From contig NC_085869.1 of NCBI RefSeq assembly GCF_034702125.1, positions 48,694,042-48,758,041 on the forward strand: DNA of 64,000 nucleotides. Reading direction: 5' to 3'. The position numbers and the translations under genes were made by a program. Positions 1-11,900 of this stretch are shown here, piece after piece. A model generated the notes under the pieces. The model had not been told where the DNA came from, made no database searches, and was given only the letters and a program-made list of their open reading frames with translations. The stretch is from Engraulis encrasicolus. Taxonomy: Eukaryota > Chordata > Actinopteri > Clupeiformes > Engraulidae. How positions within the stretch are numbered: position 1 is the stretch's first letter; each line of letters starts with the position of its first letter.

Positions 1-654
1 GTTGACATTGATGTTTTACAATTGACCAATAAATTAAAAGTTGTCAAGCCATTGAATAAGGCAGTGTATAGTACACTACACAAGATTAGAATAAAATAAA
101 CAATTTTCCTATGTCATTTCATACTGTTTCAATGTTTTGTAGTGGTATGAATGATCATACAGAAAAATGGAGGTAGTCTTACCACTGGACACCTAGTCGG
201 TACAAACATGTTGCTTTTGCAAAGCAATTGTGTATTCATGAAAGTGTCCTTTAGAATAGTGTACCTTCAGGTATAGTTTGGTTTCACAAAAGGTCTATCT
301 CATAACCATTTTGGAACCAAATTTGGTAGTTTTGGACCTGGTATTATATAGGTCCCCAACTTATTTACTATTTATTTATTTATTTATCAAGAAAATGTAG
401 CGTCCTGTTGACAAACTTTGCAACCACTTAGGTACACAGTGACACTTTTATTTCTCTGAGTGTTAATCTACAATAGATATTTTGTCTTCTGATTTTATAC
501 TGTATGTACTATTTGTGTGACAGTGTGAAGATCACTTAAAATCATTGAAGTTACTTACGCTGTTCCTACATCAGACATTTACATCCAAGCAAAATAGATA
601 GCAAATAGCAAAATATATTTCACCGTTATCGTCATTAGAAGCACAGTATCTTAC
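1..654 (-). other. Partial intron 1 of the leftmost crystallin gene
   Basis: No exon is visible here. The exon 1 donor (GTAAG) lies at 654-650 on the minus strand, so this stretch should be intron 1, with exons 2 and 3 beyond the left edge. The only low-complexity feature is a short TTTA-type run near 362-387. Nothing resembling crystallin exon 2 is present on either strand. Confidence 0.55.
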
Positions 655-666
655 CTTGCCCATCAT
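655..666 (-). CDS. Gamma-crystallin exon 1 (gene continues left of window)
   Basis: The minus strand reads ATG ATG GGC AAG followed by GTAAGATAC, so the exon encodes M-M-G-K (or M-G-K from the second ATG) and ends in phase 0. A 9-12 base first exon ending in phase 0 is the usual structure of vertebrate gamma-crystallin genes. The donor context GTAAGATAC is the same as in the two complete crystallin genes at 43678 and 51816. A TATA box lies about 60 bases upstream and the Maf/AP-1-like block shared with those genes follows. Exons 2 and 3 are not in the window, so intron 1 exceeds 650 bases. That is longer than in the complete copies (193 and 326). Whether the product is gamma-M or another gamma class cannot be told from three residues. 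Confidence 0.75.
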
Positions 667-722
667 GTTCGCTGATTGAGTCTAACGCAGACCTGGCTGA
701 GCAGTACATTCACCTGTGGCAG

Positions 723-788
723 CTTTTATACTGGGCATCAGTTCCCACCATTTGTTGTACCTTTGTTTCAAAGTCCTGAGTCATCAGC
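723..788 (-). promoter_or_regulatory. Lens crystallin promoter of the leftmost gamma-crystallin
   Basis: TATAAAAG (reverse of 723-730) lies about 60 bases upstream of the start codon. Upstream of it is a CTTTGAAACAAAG block, and then GCTGATGACTCA (reverse of 777-788), a Maf-response/AP-1-like element. The same order and nearly the same spacing are seen before the complete crystallin genes at 43742-43806 and 51880-51945. Known gamma-crystallin promoters use Maf, Sox and Pax6 factors. Assigning those factors here is inference. Confidence 0.65.
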
Positions 789-1157
789 CCAGTCATGTTG
801 TACTAGGCCCGGTTTTCAAAGCAGTCAAAGGTTATGACTTTGTTGTGATGAATACATGTAGCAAAAAATGGCCTGTTTAGGTATACATTGTGTGGTTGTG
901 CAGTGTAGATGTATCAGAATAGTTAAATCTATTGGCTGTTTGATGTATGGAGAATAATATACAGATCATGTTCATTCATTCACTTTATTTGTTCTCTCAC
1001 ATTTACTGAAGTTAGACATTGTGAACAGGGAAGAATGTGTAATCTAATGTATATATACAGTAGATGAAATGTGTGCGTATATCAGGTAAGCATACTAAAT
1101 TCACAACATTGTAACTTAAATGTTAATACTACGAAAGCATGTGGTCAGCATTTTTAA

Positions 1158-1517
1158 AGGTACACTGTGTAAGATTTTTAGTTGTTTATCTCCAGAATCC
1201 ATGCTACCCATTCACTAATGTTACCTTTTTCATGAATACTTACCACCACCATCAATTTCAAAGAATTCATTATGACTGGAAAAATTGCATTTTTCATACA
1301 TGAAAAGGGGGATCTTCTCCATGGTCCGCCATTTTGAATTTCCAGAAATAGACATTTTTTTGCAGCAAAAATGACTGTACTTGGGCCGTAGTAGAAAATA
1401 TTAGTTTATCACTTAATAAACTTTCATGAAAAGATCAAATTTGGCAATAGGCAAGCCAGTTTCAATGAGCAGCATAGTTGCAGTACCTTTTTTGACAATT
1501 TCCTGCACAGTGTACCT
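1158..1517. mobile_element. 360-bp MITE with AGGTACACTGTG ends
   Basis: The terminal inverted repeats are perfect over 12 bases (AGGTACACTGTG at 1158-1169, CACAGTGTACCT at 1506-1517). The interior has no coding potential. A target duplication is not clear; the flanks TTTTTAAA and TCTAAAAG are only similar. It sits between the P2X stop codon and the crystallin promoter, in a 1.1-kb intergenic gap. Confidence 0.7.
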
Positions 1518-1830
1518 CTAAAAGATTTTCAGTGCATATTCTGGAAAACAGATACATATAGTTGATACTACAGTATGACATGAAAACAATCATTTTTGAT
1601 GCCCATACACTTGTGCATCTGATCACAGAAGTGCTCCCTCTGGTAGATCTTCATTTTATATTTTTCTGTACTGGAATTCTGCCCAAATGAATGAGCCGTG
1701 TCTGCTTGCTACCAACTTTTGTAATTGTGCGACTTCTTGATGGCAGCCCAGTGAATTTACTAGAAGACGTTTCATTGCATATCAGAAACATTGTAGTTGA
1801 TATCCACTGTACAATTTAGTTGAGAGAGAT

Positions 1831-1859
1831 TTAGATATTTGAGGTTTGCTCTCCGTCAC
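1831..1859 (-). CDS. P2X exon 12 (C-terminus and stop)
   Basis: The acceptor TTTTTTATTCAG precedes GTGACGGAGAGC. With the G left over from exon 11 it encodes G-D-G-E-Q-T-S-N-I and then TAA at 1833-1831. It gives a far shorter cytoplasmic tail than P2X2, P2X5 or P2X7. No clear AATAAA was fixed downstream, so the 3' UTR is unmapped but must fit in the 1.1 kb before the next gene. Confidence 0.8.
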
Positions 1860-2881
1860 CTGAATAAAAAAGAGAGACGGAAGAGTTATAGTACCACAGT
1901 TGAAGCAATTAGACAATGTTTTTATACACACCTTTACATACCTATGTCTTCATAACCGTTCTGATGGCACCTTGAACATCGTGATTTCAAATAAATATCA
2001 CAGATGAGAGCTGCCTACAGACAATGTTTAAGAACAATTGAACCAAAGATATTACAGTACATATTTCTACAGTAAAAAGAAAGGGCTTCTGCCCTGCAAT
2101 TAAATGTTATGAGTACTGTACTTTCTTACCACATGGAGTGACTGGAAAGCTAAAACTATGTTGATGAGAGTTGGGATTATGTCGAACTTTCCAGCCTGTT
2201 ATCAGAAAAATATGTTTTGTCAATGCCATTTTTTTTAACTTTTTTTTTCTTCACCATATGCAGTCTTACATTACATCAAAATCACACCATAAAAAGAAGT
2301 ATGTCCATAGGTATAAATGCAAGAATGTTTCAACATCAGTCATCAATTTAGTTAAATGTTAATACTAGTGGTGGGCCGTTATCAGCGTTAACGTGCTGCG
2401 ATAATGTGAGACTCTTGTCGCGCGATAAAGAAAATATCGCACGTTAATCTATTCTCAAAATATAGGTTTGGAGTTTGGGTATGCACGTCACCATAGCGTT
2501 TAATTGACAGACGCTTTTAGACTGCGCTCCAGTCGCTTCTCCTCTCTCCACCTGTTGTTTCAGCAGACCTACTAAATATGAAGTGTTTGCATGCTGAAAA
2601 CATTAATCCCTCTGCCGTGGTAGTTGATGTTTGAGTGCTTTTTCATAAGTGGTAGACTAAAGAGACGTCATTGTTTGAGGTGAAGCATAGAGAGACATTA
2701 TTGTGTGCGAGTAGCTACCAGCCCGACATAGCCTACATTTCCTCACGCATTGCATAGAATACATAAACAACATAAACCCAAACATACACACACTGACACA
2801 CAACTCATACTCACACACATACACACACACACATACACAGGTACACACACACAGACGCACACCGCACTTTCTACCTGCACT

Positions 2882-2934
<53 letters not shown>

Positions 2935-5900
2935 CACGCACACAAAACACATACAAACACACACACACACACACATACTGCTGCTGGTGTATTTAATAAA
3001 AACCTTTTTTAATTATTTATTTCTTCAAATGCTACTATTACTATGTCAGAACACTATAAAGGACTTTTAGAAAAAGAACAACAAAATACCTCCTCTTAAT
3101 GTATGTTCTCTACAAGTCTTCTGTTGTCCAGTCTTGCACTTTAAATGTCTGTATGAGCAATGTCTACGTCCATACTGTCTATGTCCATGTATGAGTACTG
3201 TCTATGTCTATACTGTCTATGTCCTTACCTAGATTAGTCTATGTCTGCATGGGAGAGCAAGAAACGCAATTTCAAATTCTTTGTATGACCAGTGCATGTA
3301 AAGAAATTGACAATAAACTTGACTTGACTTGACTTGACTTGAACTTCCAGAAATCTTGCCTGTGCTATAATTGCAAAACATTCCGTGTGATAGTCCTATG
3401 CATTTTGAAGATTGTCAAACTGAAACTGTCAATATCTACTCTCGCTGAATGTTTGTGTTGCAATCGCGCACATTTGCGATTCAGTGAGATATTCTCATGT
3501 CCGACGGTAATAAACCTCGCGGTTGTCGCGCTTGACTTTTTTTTGTTTGTGCAAATTGAATTCATGTCGAGTTGTAACTCATCTGGCATTCTAACTCTGA
3601 GAACAACTGTCAAATCGCCGTGTTCCAGTGCTGTAGGTTCTAGATAGGCATATCCAGTAGCCTGGCTCTGCTGAGGGCTGCTGTGCCTACTACGTGCAGA
3701 GCTCCTCCGTATCTTAAAGGAGCCGCTGCTCCTTTTGTCAGTGGCAGATTCTCTCTCTCTCTCTCTGCCCATTATACATGCTGAATTGTTGAGGTAATAT
3801 TGTTTAAATAGCCTAAATATTTGATAGATTTATCTGTATTTGCCTCTACAACTTATAGCGCTCTTCATTTTGAAATTTCAGTATCTTATAACTGTAAATG
3901 CTTTTTTTGAATTTTTTGAAGATGAGATGCATTTTGGTAAAAAAGATGAGCTCTGGTCTAATGCGCCATCTGTCTTAAGAAACCCCAAGGTTTTTTTCGG
4001 CATTATTTCGCTATCGTGCCTATTCTGAATGAGCCATTTTGATATAGATTAATCTAGATTAATCTAGATTAATTTCATAATTACAGTGAGATTAATCTAG
4101 ATTAAAAAAATTAATCTATGCCCACCCCTAGTTAATACATGTGTGTATTTACATCTGACTGTGTTGTCTAAAGAAGGAGTTGGATGAATGCATACTGTTA
4201 GAGTTCAAATCCTTTTCAGGACTAAGGTAGAGTTCCATAACACTTACTTTTCCAGAGACCATGACATGAAAGTTGATGGCAAATGCTTTATAAAGATATC
4301 GGGAGTCTATAGTAGTATTTTGCAGTGTAGTCCTGTAGTATTTTGCAAACCTGTATAATTAGGAAAGAACAGTGGTAAAAAGAGAAAAGGGCTATACATG
4401 TGTTGATCAATCAATCAATTAATTTGTTTATATGGCACATTATCATACACTGTCGTCATTCAATTTGCTGAAAAGAAATAAACACAGTTGTCACTCAATC
4501 TGTTTAAAATAAATATTCATCCAAAAACCAAAGTCCATTAAAACCACAAAACCAAAATATGTCCATGAGACTCTAGAACAACCATACAGATATTATCCAT
4601 TTAATCATAAAACCATAACGCATCTCATGAACATATGAACCACAAAATTAATCAAAGGCAAGTTAAAATAAACCAAATTTAATGTATTTTTACAGTTTTT
4701 GCCTACTGCTTGCACAAACTTTGCAAAATTTCGCTCATAGAGTCAAAACTCTACACACAAGCCAATTACTAGTAATGTGTCGTTCACGAACGAACCGGTC
4801 GTTTTGAACGAGTCTTTGAAGTGAACAAAGCGAACTAGTTCCCCGCTTCTTGTTCATTTCGTTCATTGGTGAATCACCCGGTCTCTGTCACTAGTCAGTC
4901 AGACAGTAGCAGAAGTGGTCGGCCAACGAGCATTTAAATCTGCGCAAAGGGGCGCCACTTTATCTCTTAATGTGATAGCTTAATATTATCAGAGCTTTTA
5001 CACATACCAGGGGCCTCATGTACGAAGCTCACTTACGGACAAAAAAGCTACTTAAGTTGTTTTCCACGGCCACGGTCAGATGTACTAAAACAGACTAGAC
5101 GTGGAAAACTGCGGATCTCCACGCGAATTTCAGGGCTGCTGTGGAAGTTTCCGTAAGCGTGGAAGTTGCCGTAAGTGGTGCATTGCGTCTTTTTGGCGGC
5201 ACGCAGAGGCATGCAGCGCAACTACATTGTACGCGAAATTTTGCAGAGGTGTGGCCAGTTAAACGTGGATTTTAATGTTGAGGCGCGTGATTTAAAAAAG
5301 AAGAGGAAGAAAACCACCTCAACCATATTATTGTTGAGGCAGCTGGTTTAAATGAAGCGGACTCATGAAACTATCCTGGAAATACAACGAAATTGGATGC
5401 CCATTAGCAGTATTATTTCAAGTATTTGGCAGCGATTAAACATTGAATATTTTCTGGATCTGCGATGTGTCTTCTCGCATTTGTTGGGAACGTCCTCACA
5501 CCAGTGCTTGTCTTTCTATTTTTTAAGGCATGTAAAATTAGTCCATCAATTAACAGGTGATTTTCTAACTGAGTATTGGCTGCAAGTTATTCATACATGT
5601 GGCGTAGCCTACATGTACATGTGCCATTTTTCATATACCCGACATAAATGTTTATTTCTCGGAAGCCTTGGCGACTACCTCATCGCAATGTGTTTTGATG
5701 TAGTGCCTTGTAAATTGTTGGGAAACATGCATTGTACTGCAGTATAACATGACAGTTTTTTTTTCTGCAGTCCTCACATTAAGTATTACCAATGCCTGAT
5801 TTTATACACGCCAAAGTAATTTTGTTAGGCTATTGTGCGCAGCCTTTTTCCTTTTAAATTGGCAACCTCCAAAACAACGCCTTCACCTCGCATCATGAAG

Positions 5901-8900
5901 GTCCTATTTCCCGCGTTCCCCTTCCCGCGTCCCTTTCCCATTCTTTCAACCAATGAATGCACATGAATGGGTCTGTTCATACTAATTAGAATATTCATAT
6001 AGAATATTTAAGGGAGGAGGCAAGGCGGAGACTTGGGCCCAGGTGTGCTCGTGCATGTGCGCAAGATTTCACGGCAAAACCTGGTTACGCACTTATTGAT
6101 ACATCCGGATTTTTTTGTCCTTACGTAGCTTTCAATTTTTTTGCGCCCGCACTTTCTTGGTAGGAAATCCACACACTTCTTTGTACATGAGGCCCCAGGT
6201 ATTTAGTTCATAATTTAGCACGCAGCAGCTCACCTAGTCCACAGTTCACAGCTCTGAACGAGCTGAGCTCTCGTTCGGGAACGAGGAGCCAGTGAATTGC
6301 AGCCAATGGTTTCCATGACCACGAATACACAACTTAACGTGGCAGAGACAAAGACATACTTCTAGTTGGAAATGCAACGTGTAAATGATCTTTTATTCTT
6401 TTTCAATGGGTGCTACTGTTCAATAAATAAAATCAATCTGCAAAATAGGTTTCAGGTGATAGGTTTAGACACGAGGAGCACCTTAGAGCTACACAGCACA
6501 GCCAGAACGAACTGTGTTCAGCCCGCGAACGAGACCAGCCTGGGCGCATAGCAACAGTCTCCATGACCACGAATAAACAACTTAACGTGGCAGAGACGAA
6601 GGCATACTTTTGGTTACGTAAAAGCAGCTTGTAATTGAGCTTTTTTTAATGTGTGCTGCTGTTAAATAAATAATATTACTAGGCAAAATGAGTTAAGTTG
6701 ATATGTTTGGACAAGAGAAGCACACAGGCAAAATAAGAATGCCCCCCTCCTCCTCTCGTTCACTGAACTAGTTCGCTCGACATTCACCCCTTGCTCTCTT
6801 GCATTGTGGCGTGAGGCAATCAAAATGAACGAACAAATTTCTCAGCAGAACTGAACGAAGAGAACGAACTGGTGGGAAAGAATCGTCATGCCCTTCACTA
6901 CCAATTACTCTCAACACTTGGAGATAAACCCTTCACATACAGTATATGCCAGCATGAAGCTCTGCTAAACATTGCCATAAAACTCAACAATCTTTTGTCA
7001 CAACCTCACTATCATGTCAAAAGACACACATTAGCACCAAATGAGAAAACAAATTAGATCAGCGTGAAAACAGTTGTCTACTTTATACAAAACACAGCAG
7101 TCTTTCTTTTTGTAACAGTCTATTGAAACTCACAGAATGTACATCTTCACAAGTCCCCAAAATTCAATACTGTACATTACATAACTGCACCTTACAGTAC
7201 AGGGCATTAAACTGAAGCAAAGTACAGTACATCACTCTCAACACAACAGTGTGTAGGTGAGCTTATGGACCATTTGTTTGTGTATTGGGTATATTCTAGG
7301 GAAGGGAAGATTCACCGATACGTATCGGAAAATCGATACGATCTGTACGGTACGGTTGGATCGATTTGCAAACATCTGCATCGGTAAGAAACGCAAATAA
7401 AATCGAGATACATCGTATCTTGGCTGTCCGCATCGGTACAAACCGGAAAATATCTCTTAAAACGTTTTAGAAACTGTCAATTTCAGAATTTGTTCTCTTG
7501 CGCAACGCACATCACCTTACTCTGATTCAGACCGCTCCATCTCTATTGCGAGGAGGCGTGACCACCAAGCAAACAGTAGCCTATTTTCCTTTGAGTCAAA
7601 GCGGCGGGATAGCCAACCAGCAATGTGGAGCACATTTTGTTATCACATACAGCGAGTTTTCTGGTCATCCGGTGACTTTTTAAATGAAAGCAGAGAGTGT
7701 TTATGGGTAGTACGAGAGAGGAATCTCTCGACTTTTTCCGGGTGGTACTGTCCACTAAGTGGCACCATCCAGACAGCGCAGAGGAGCGAATGTTTAAACT
7801 CTCTTTGAATGTTTAAACTCTCTGGATCTTTGTAAAATACGTCTTTATTGTCAATATGACGTCACGAGTGGCTTCACACACTGCGTTTGGATTGGTCGGC
7901 TGGCTGCATTGCTGTGATCACGACGGCCGTAAAGCAATTTTGTTAGCAAGATGCTAGCGGAGCCTGACTCAAAAATGCCAATGCTGTAAGAAATCAGAAG
8001 GACATAACTCTCAGGTTATTGTACATTTCATTTACACCCACATTGGTTTCTCAGAACTTACAATAATATTGTCAAGTTTCAGCCGACAGCGAGCACAATT
8101 GTCAGTTATTAGAGCCAGCCTTATGAGCTCTGCTGTCTCGACAGCGCTCCCTAGGTGAACTGCGGGCACGGGTTGGAGGGCGAGATTCAACACTGTATGT
8201 AAACCCACTGTGATGAAAGCTTCTAGCGACCATCTTCTGCGAGTCTGGAAGACGTGTGGAGAGAGTATCGCTTCACTATTTGAGTTGATAGGGTAGTCTA
8301 CCATGCGGCACAAACAACAAGAGAAAGTTGTCTGCCAACATGTTGCCGTTTCCGAATTACGCCAGCATAAGCATAGTCAGCACACAAGATAAAAAAATAA
8401 AAAAACATAACCGTGTTGGAAAACGTTACAGAGCCTGTGCATTCGTGTTAAAGGATAGTTCCGGCGTAAAATGAAAGTTTCACCATCGCTTTCCCATGCC
8501 ACATAATGTATCTAATGATGAGCCATTCCGGGCAATGCCGCACCGTTATGGAGTTAGCTAATTTTAAGCTTTTTGGTGAAAAACGCAGCCAATGCATCAC
8601 GGCGGGGCCAATTATAAGCCTATTATTTTCTGATGTTTCCCCGCTATAAGGGTAGATGACGTGACGTGTAAATTTTGCTGTCGCAGGCTCTTAAAATTAA
8701 GTAAATTCATGCTTTCAAAATTGTCAATGCTTTAAATGATTAAACTAATGTCGTTGTTGTGAAAAAGTAATGTGTAATAAATCCAGAGCTTCAATAAGTA
8801 TACTTAATTTTGAGTCAAATGTCACATTTGTCCTATGGTGTGACTGAGACAAGCCTGGTTCTCCATATTAAAACATTTTTAAATAAATAATCAAAGCTCA

Positions 8901-11900
8901 GTCATTTGTCTAAACAACGCTGGCATGTTTTTCAAGGTGTCTATTTAAGCAAGTGGCAATGCTAATTTTTTTTCCTGTTTTTCTGAGACCGTATGGACTT
9001 ATGAAACTTTGTCGCAGAAAACAATGTCCTGTGGTGTGACATCATATTTTTGGTTAATTCTGTGGATAATTATCTATTGTTGAAGCTCCAGCTGTACATA
9101 AATTGTGACTTTAGACCCCCCATACTCAAATAGTGGCCCGCGGGCCACTTGTGGCCCGCGGGGCATCTATTTGTGGCCCTCGAATAATTTTTAAAAATTA
9201 AAAAAAAAAAAGATATATATATTTTATTTTTTTTTGGTCCGATCGCGCTGCCGACTCTTATTTTGAAATAGCGCCACAGACGCTAGGAAGATGCGTGCCG
9301 TGCCCCGCCCCCTCATTCAGTTTCTCCCTGCAGGCTCCAAACAAAAGTGACTATGAGGGTGGCAGAGGTTGTTGTGAGGTAGACTACAGAAGGGAAGGAC
9401 GATATCAGAACTTGTAAATAAATTATTTACAAAGTTCTCTTTGCCTCGTTTTTGAAAGTTATGGTCCACATTTCATTGCAAACAGTGTGTTAGGACTTCG
9501 AATTGGTTTAGCACTAGCTGTAGCTAGTTGCTAACACAAATGAAGGCAAATTGTGTTTGAGCTCTGCTGTCAGCTAACTAGTGATATCCTACTTAAAAAC
9601 GAATTGCTTGATAAACTTTTCCCACTTTCAAACAGTCCCCAAATAGTTCGTTTGGAATGGTAAGCCCCTCTTAAAGTGGTAGTTCGCTATTTTAGACATT
9701 AAGCCCTGTTTGTGTGACTTCTGGGGTGAAGTAGAGATGTTCTCATCACAATTTTGACATTTGGTGCTGAACGGAGCATTTGGGTATTCAAGACTGCAGC
9801 CCCCCCCCACCTTTACATTTACTCCAATGAAGCACTCAAGCAATCGATCATAAAATGGCATTAAACTTTCGTTTGCAGAGACATGAAACTCACCGAGTGG
9901 TCAGAGGTGGGCAGCGATACGTTGGCTCGAAAATCACCGCGAAATACGCTTCCAGAGAAGATATATTCATTATTGTCCGTCTTCATTGATTGTATTGGTT
10001 TGACTAGTATTACTCCGCGCGACCGGAAATGGGGGTGCGTTTGTTTACGTTACTATCTACGGTTTGTATGCAAGCTGTAGTTTTTGTAGCCAGTCCCGCT
10101 CAAAGATAGCCGTTCTACCTCGCTCCTTGATGTCTACATAAACAACACACTATCGCTACCTACTGGCTGGATGTCTACTGCTATTCAACGGCGTCTGGGG
10201 AAAAATAGGTCCGCCAAATGCTAAACAACAGTTAGAAGGCATATTTCGCTGCTATTTTTGGGTCAATTTATCACTGTCTACCACTGACCACACGGTGAGT
10301 TTCATGTCTTCACGAACAAAGGTTTAATGCCATTTTATAATCGATTGCTTGAGTGCTCTATTGGAGTCAATGTAAAGGTGGGGGAGCTGCAGTCTTGGAT
10401 ACCCAAATGCTCCGTTCAGCACCAAATGTCAAAATTGTGATGAGAACATCTCTACTTCACCCCAGAAGTCACACAAACAGGGCTTAATGTCTAAAATAGC
10501 GAACTACCACTTTAAGACTACAAACAAAGTTATGAGCAACTTGACAATTTATTATTGGCTGTTGCATGTAATCAACATTGCATCAAATGTGCCATTTTCT
10601 TGTTAGCAAAACCTGGTGTCCTCCTCTTTGCTGGGTCCATGATATTGCATTATGCAGTATGCATGTGAGAGCTGCATAAACAAAGTCATAATAAGCAACA
10701 TTTGTTTGAAAAGCGTTATCTTCAGGCTTATTGGTTTTCTCACTAAGAAATAAATATTTCTGGATGTAGTCTGCAAATAGGCTAACAAATAATATTGTGT
10801 CATTTAAAAAAACCTGAAGGGTGGCAATGAGAGCAAGGCAGACACCTCACCCAACAGTGCTCCAGGAAAATGCAGGCCCTGTAGTCGTATGAGAGAATTT
10901 CCCCCCCCATCCTGTCACTGGAAACTAAATATCTGCTGTGAGAGCGTGTGTTTTGTGCTTACAAAGGCCTTGTCATTTTTTGTTATGATTTTTTTTTTTG
11001 GTGGGGGGGTTGCGGCGGCTCGTGTTGGCCCTTTATTGGGAGGAATTTTGAAAAACTGGCCCTCGGGGACTTTTAATTGAGTACCCCTGCTTTAGACCCT
11101 TAAGAAGCCAATGGCAAGGGTGGATTTTAGATTTTTCTCTCAGAGTTCTTCAGTCAATCAATTATGTTTTGCTACCACAAGATGTATTAGTTTTGTAGTC
11201 CTTTGGTGTGACAGCCATAAAATACATTTTGACAATAGTGTACATTTTTCATATTTTTTTCTTATGTAGATGTATGAAAATGCATCTTACTAAAGGTGAA
11301 ATTGTATTTCAGTTGGCAACGACATGGCTTTAAATTAACTCAAAAGCTCAAAAGTCCTATGGTGTGATGGTAAAAGTCCTATGGTGTGACACTTTGGAGT
11401 ATCACACCAAAGGACAAACAGGTCACACCAATGGACTAGATATTTGAGAAATAGCTTTTAAAACAACTGGTAGTACATATTTTTTTTGTTTTGTTGTTTG
11501 ACTAGATAAATATTGTGTATTCAAATTACTTATTCCTTTATTGGCCTTTGGAATTTATACTGTGATGCATTGTTGATGAATATTTGCTGTTGATTTTAGA
11601 TACTGTCAAATGATATAAAATGTCATTAATGGTGCTTTGAAACCATAAAATATAACGGTAACAGTGAAGGAAAGATCAGTGAGAGAGTATATAGAGGAGT
11701 ATAGATGAATAAAGTATGCTGTGGAGAGCAGTGTTGCCAATTTAGCGACTTTGTCGCTAGATTTAGCGACTTTTGGCCACCTCTGGCGACAAAAAAAATA
11801 ATCTAGCGACTTAGCGACTTTTCAGGCTCAATCTGGCAGAATCTAGCGACTATTTCGCTTGTCTTGTGAGAGGCAAATCAGTCTCCCTCCCACGACACCA

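Larger units (their letters stand above)
2366..4130. mobile_element. Non-autonomous hAT element in P2X intron 9
   Basis: An exact 8-bp target duplication, GTTAATAC, flanks it (2358-2365 and 4131-4138). The ends are TAGTGGTGGGC and GCCCACCCCTA. Subterminal runs of TTAATCTAGATTAATC lie near the right end. The interior carries a CA microsatellite and a LINE 3' tail; no transposase is present. Confidence 0.85.
4770..6900. mobile_element. Non-autonomous hAT element (GTGTCGTTC family) in P2X intron 8
   Basis: An exact 8-bp duplication, CCAATTAC, flanks it (4762-4769 and 6901-6908). The ends are TAGTAATGTGTCGTTC and CATGCCCTTCACTA. It is rich in GAACGA/TCGTTC motifs. It shares its end and the CTCTTTGAAGTGAAC-like segment with the larger element at 59886-62840, so the two belong to one family. 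It contains the nested element at 5010-6196 and an internal 248-bp tandem duplication. Confidence 0.85.

Noticed and set aside
2657..3070. Open frames rich in Cys/Val or His/Thr around 2657-3070 and 21807-22351
   Set aside because: They are translations of CA/GT microsatellites. No splice context or protein family supports them.
5352..5747. 131-codon open frame
   Set aside because: It lies inside a nested non-autonomous element, shows no domain, and its composition looks random.
8830..11436. Spaced direct repeats considered as a CRISPR-like array
   Set aside because: The 15-bp units occur in both orientations at irregular spacing in a vertebrate transposon; there are no regular spacers or cas genes.
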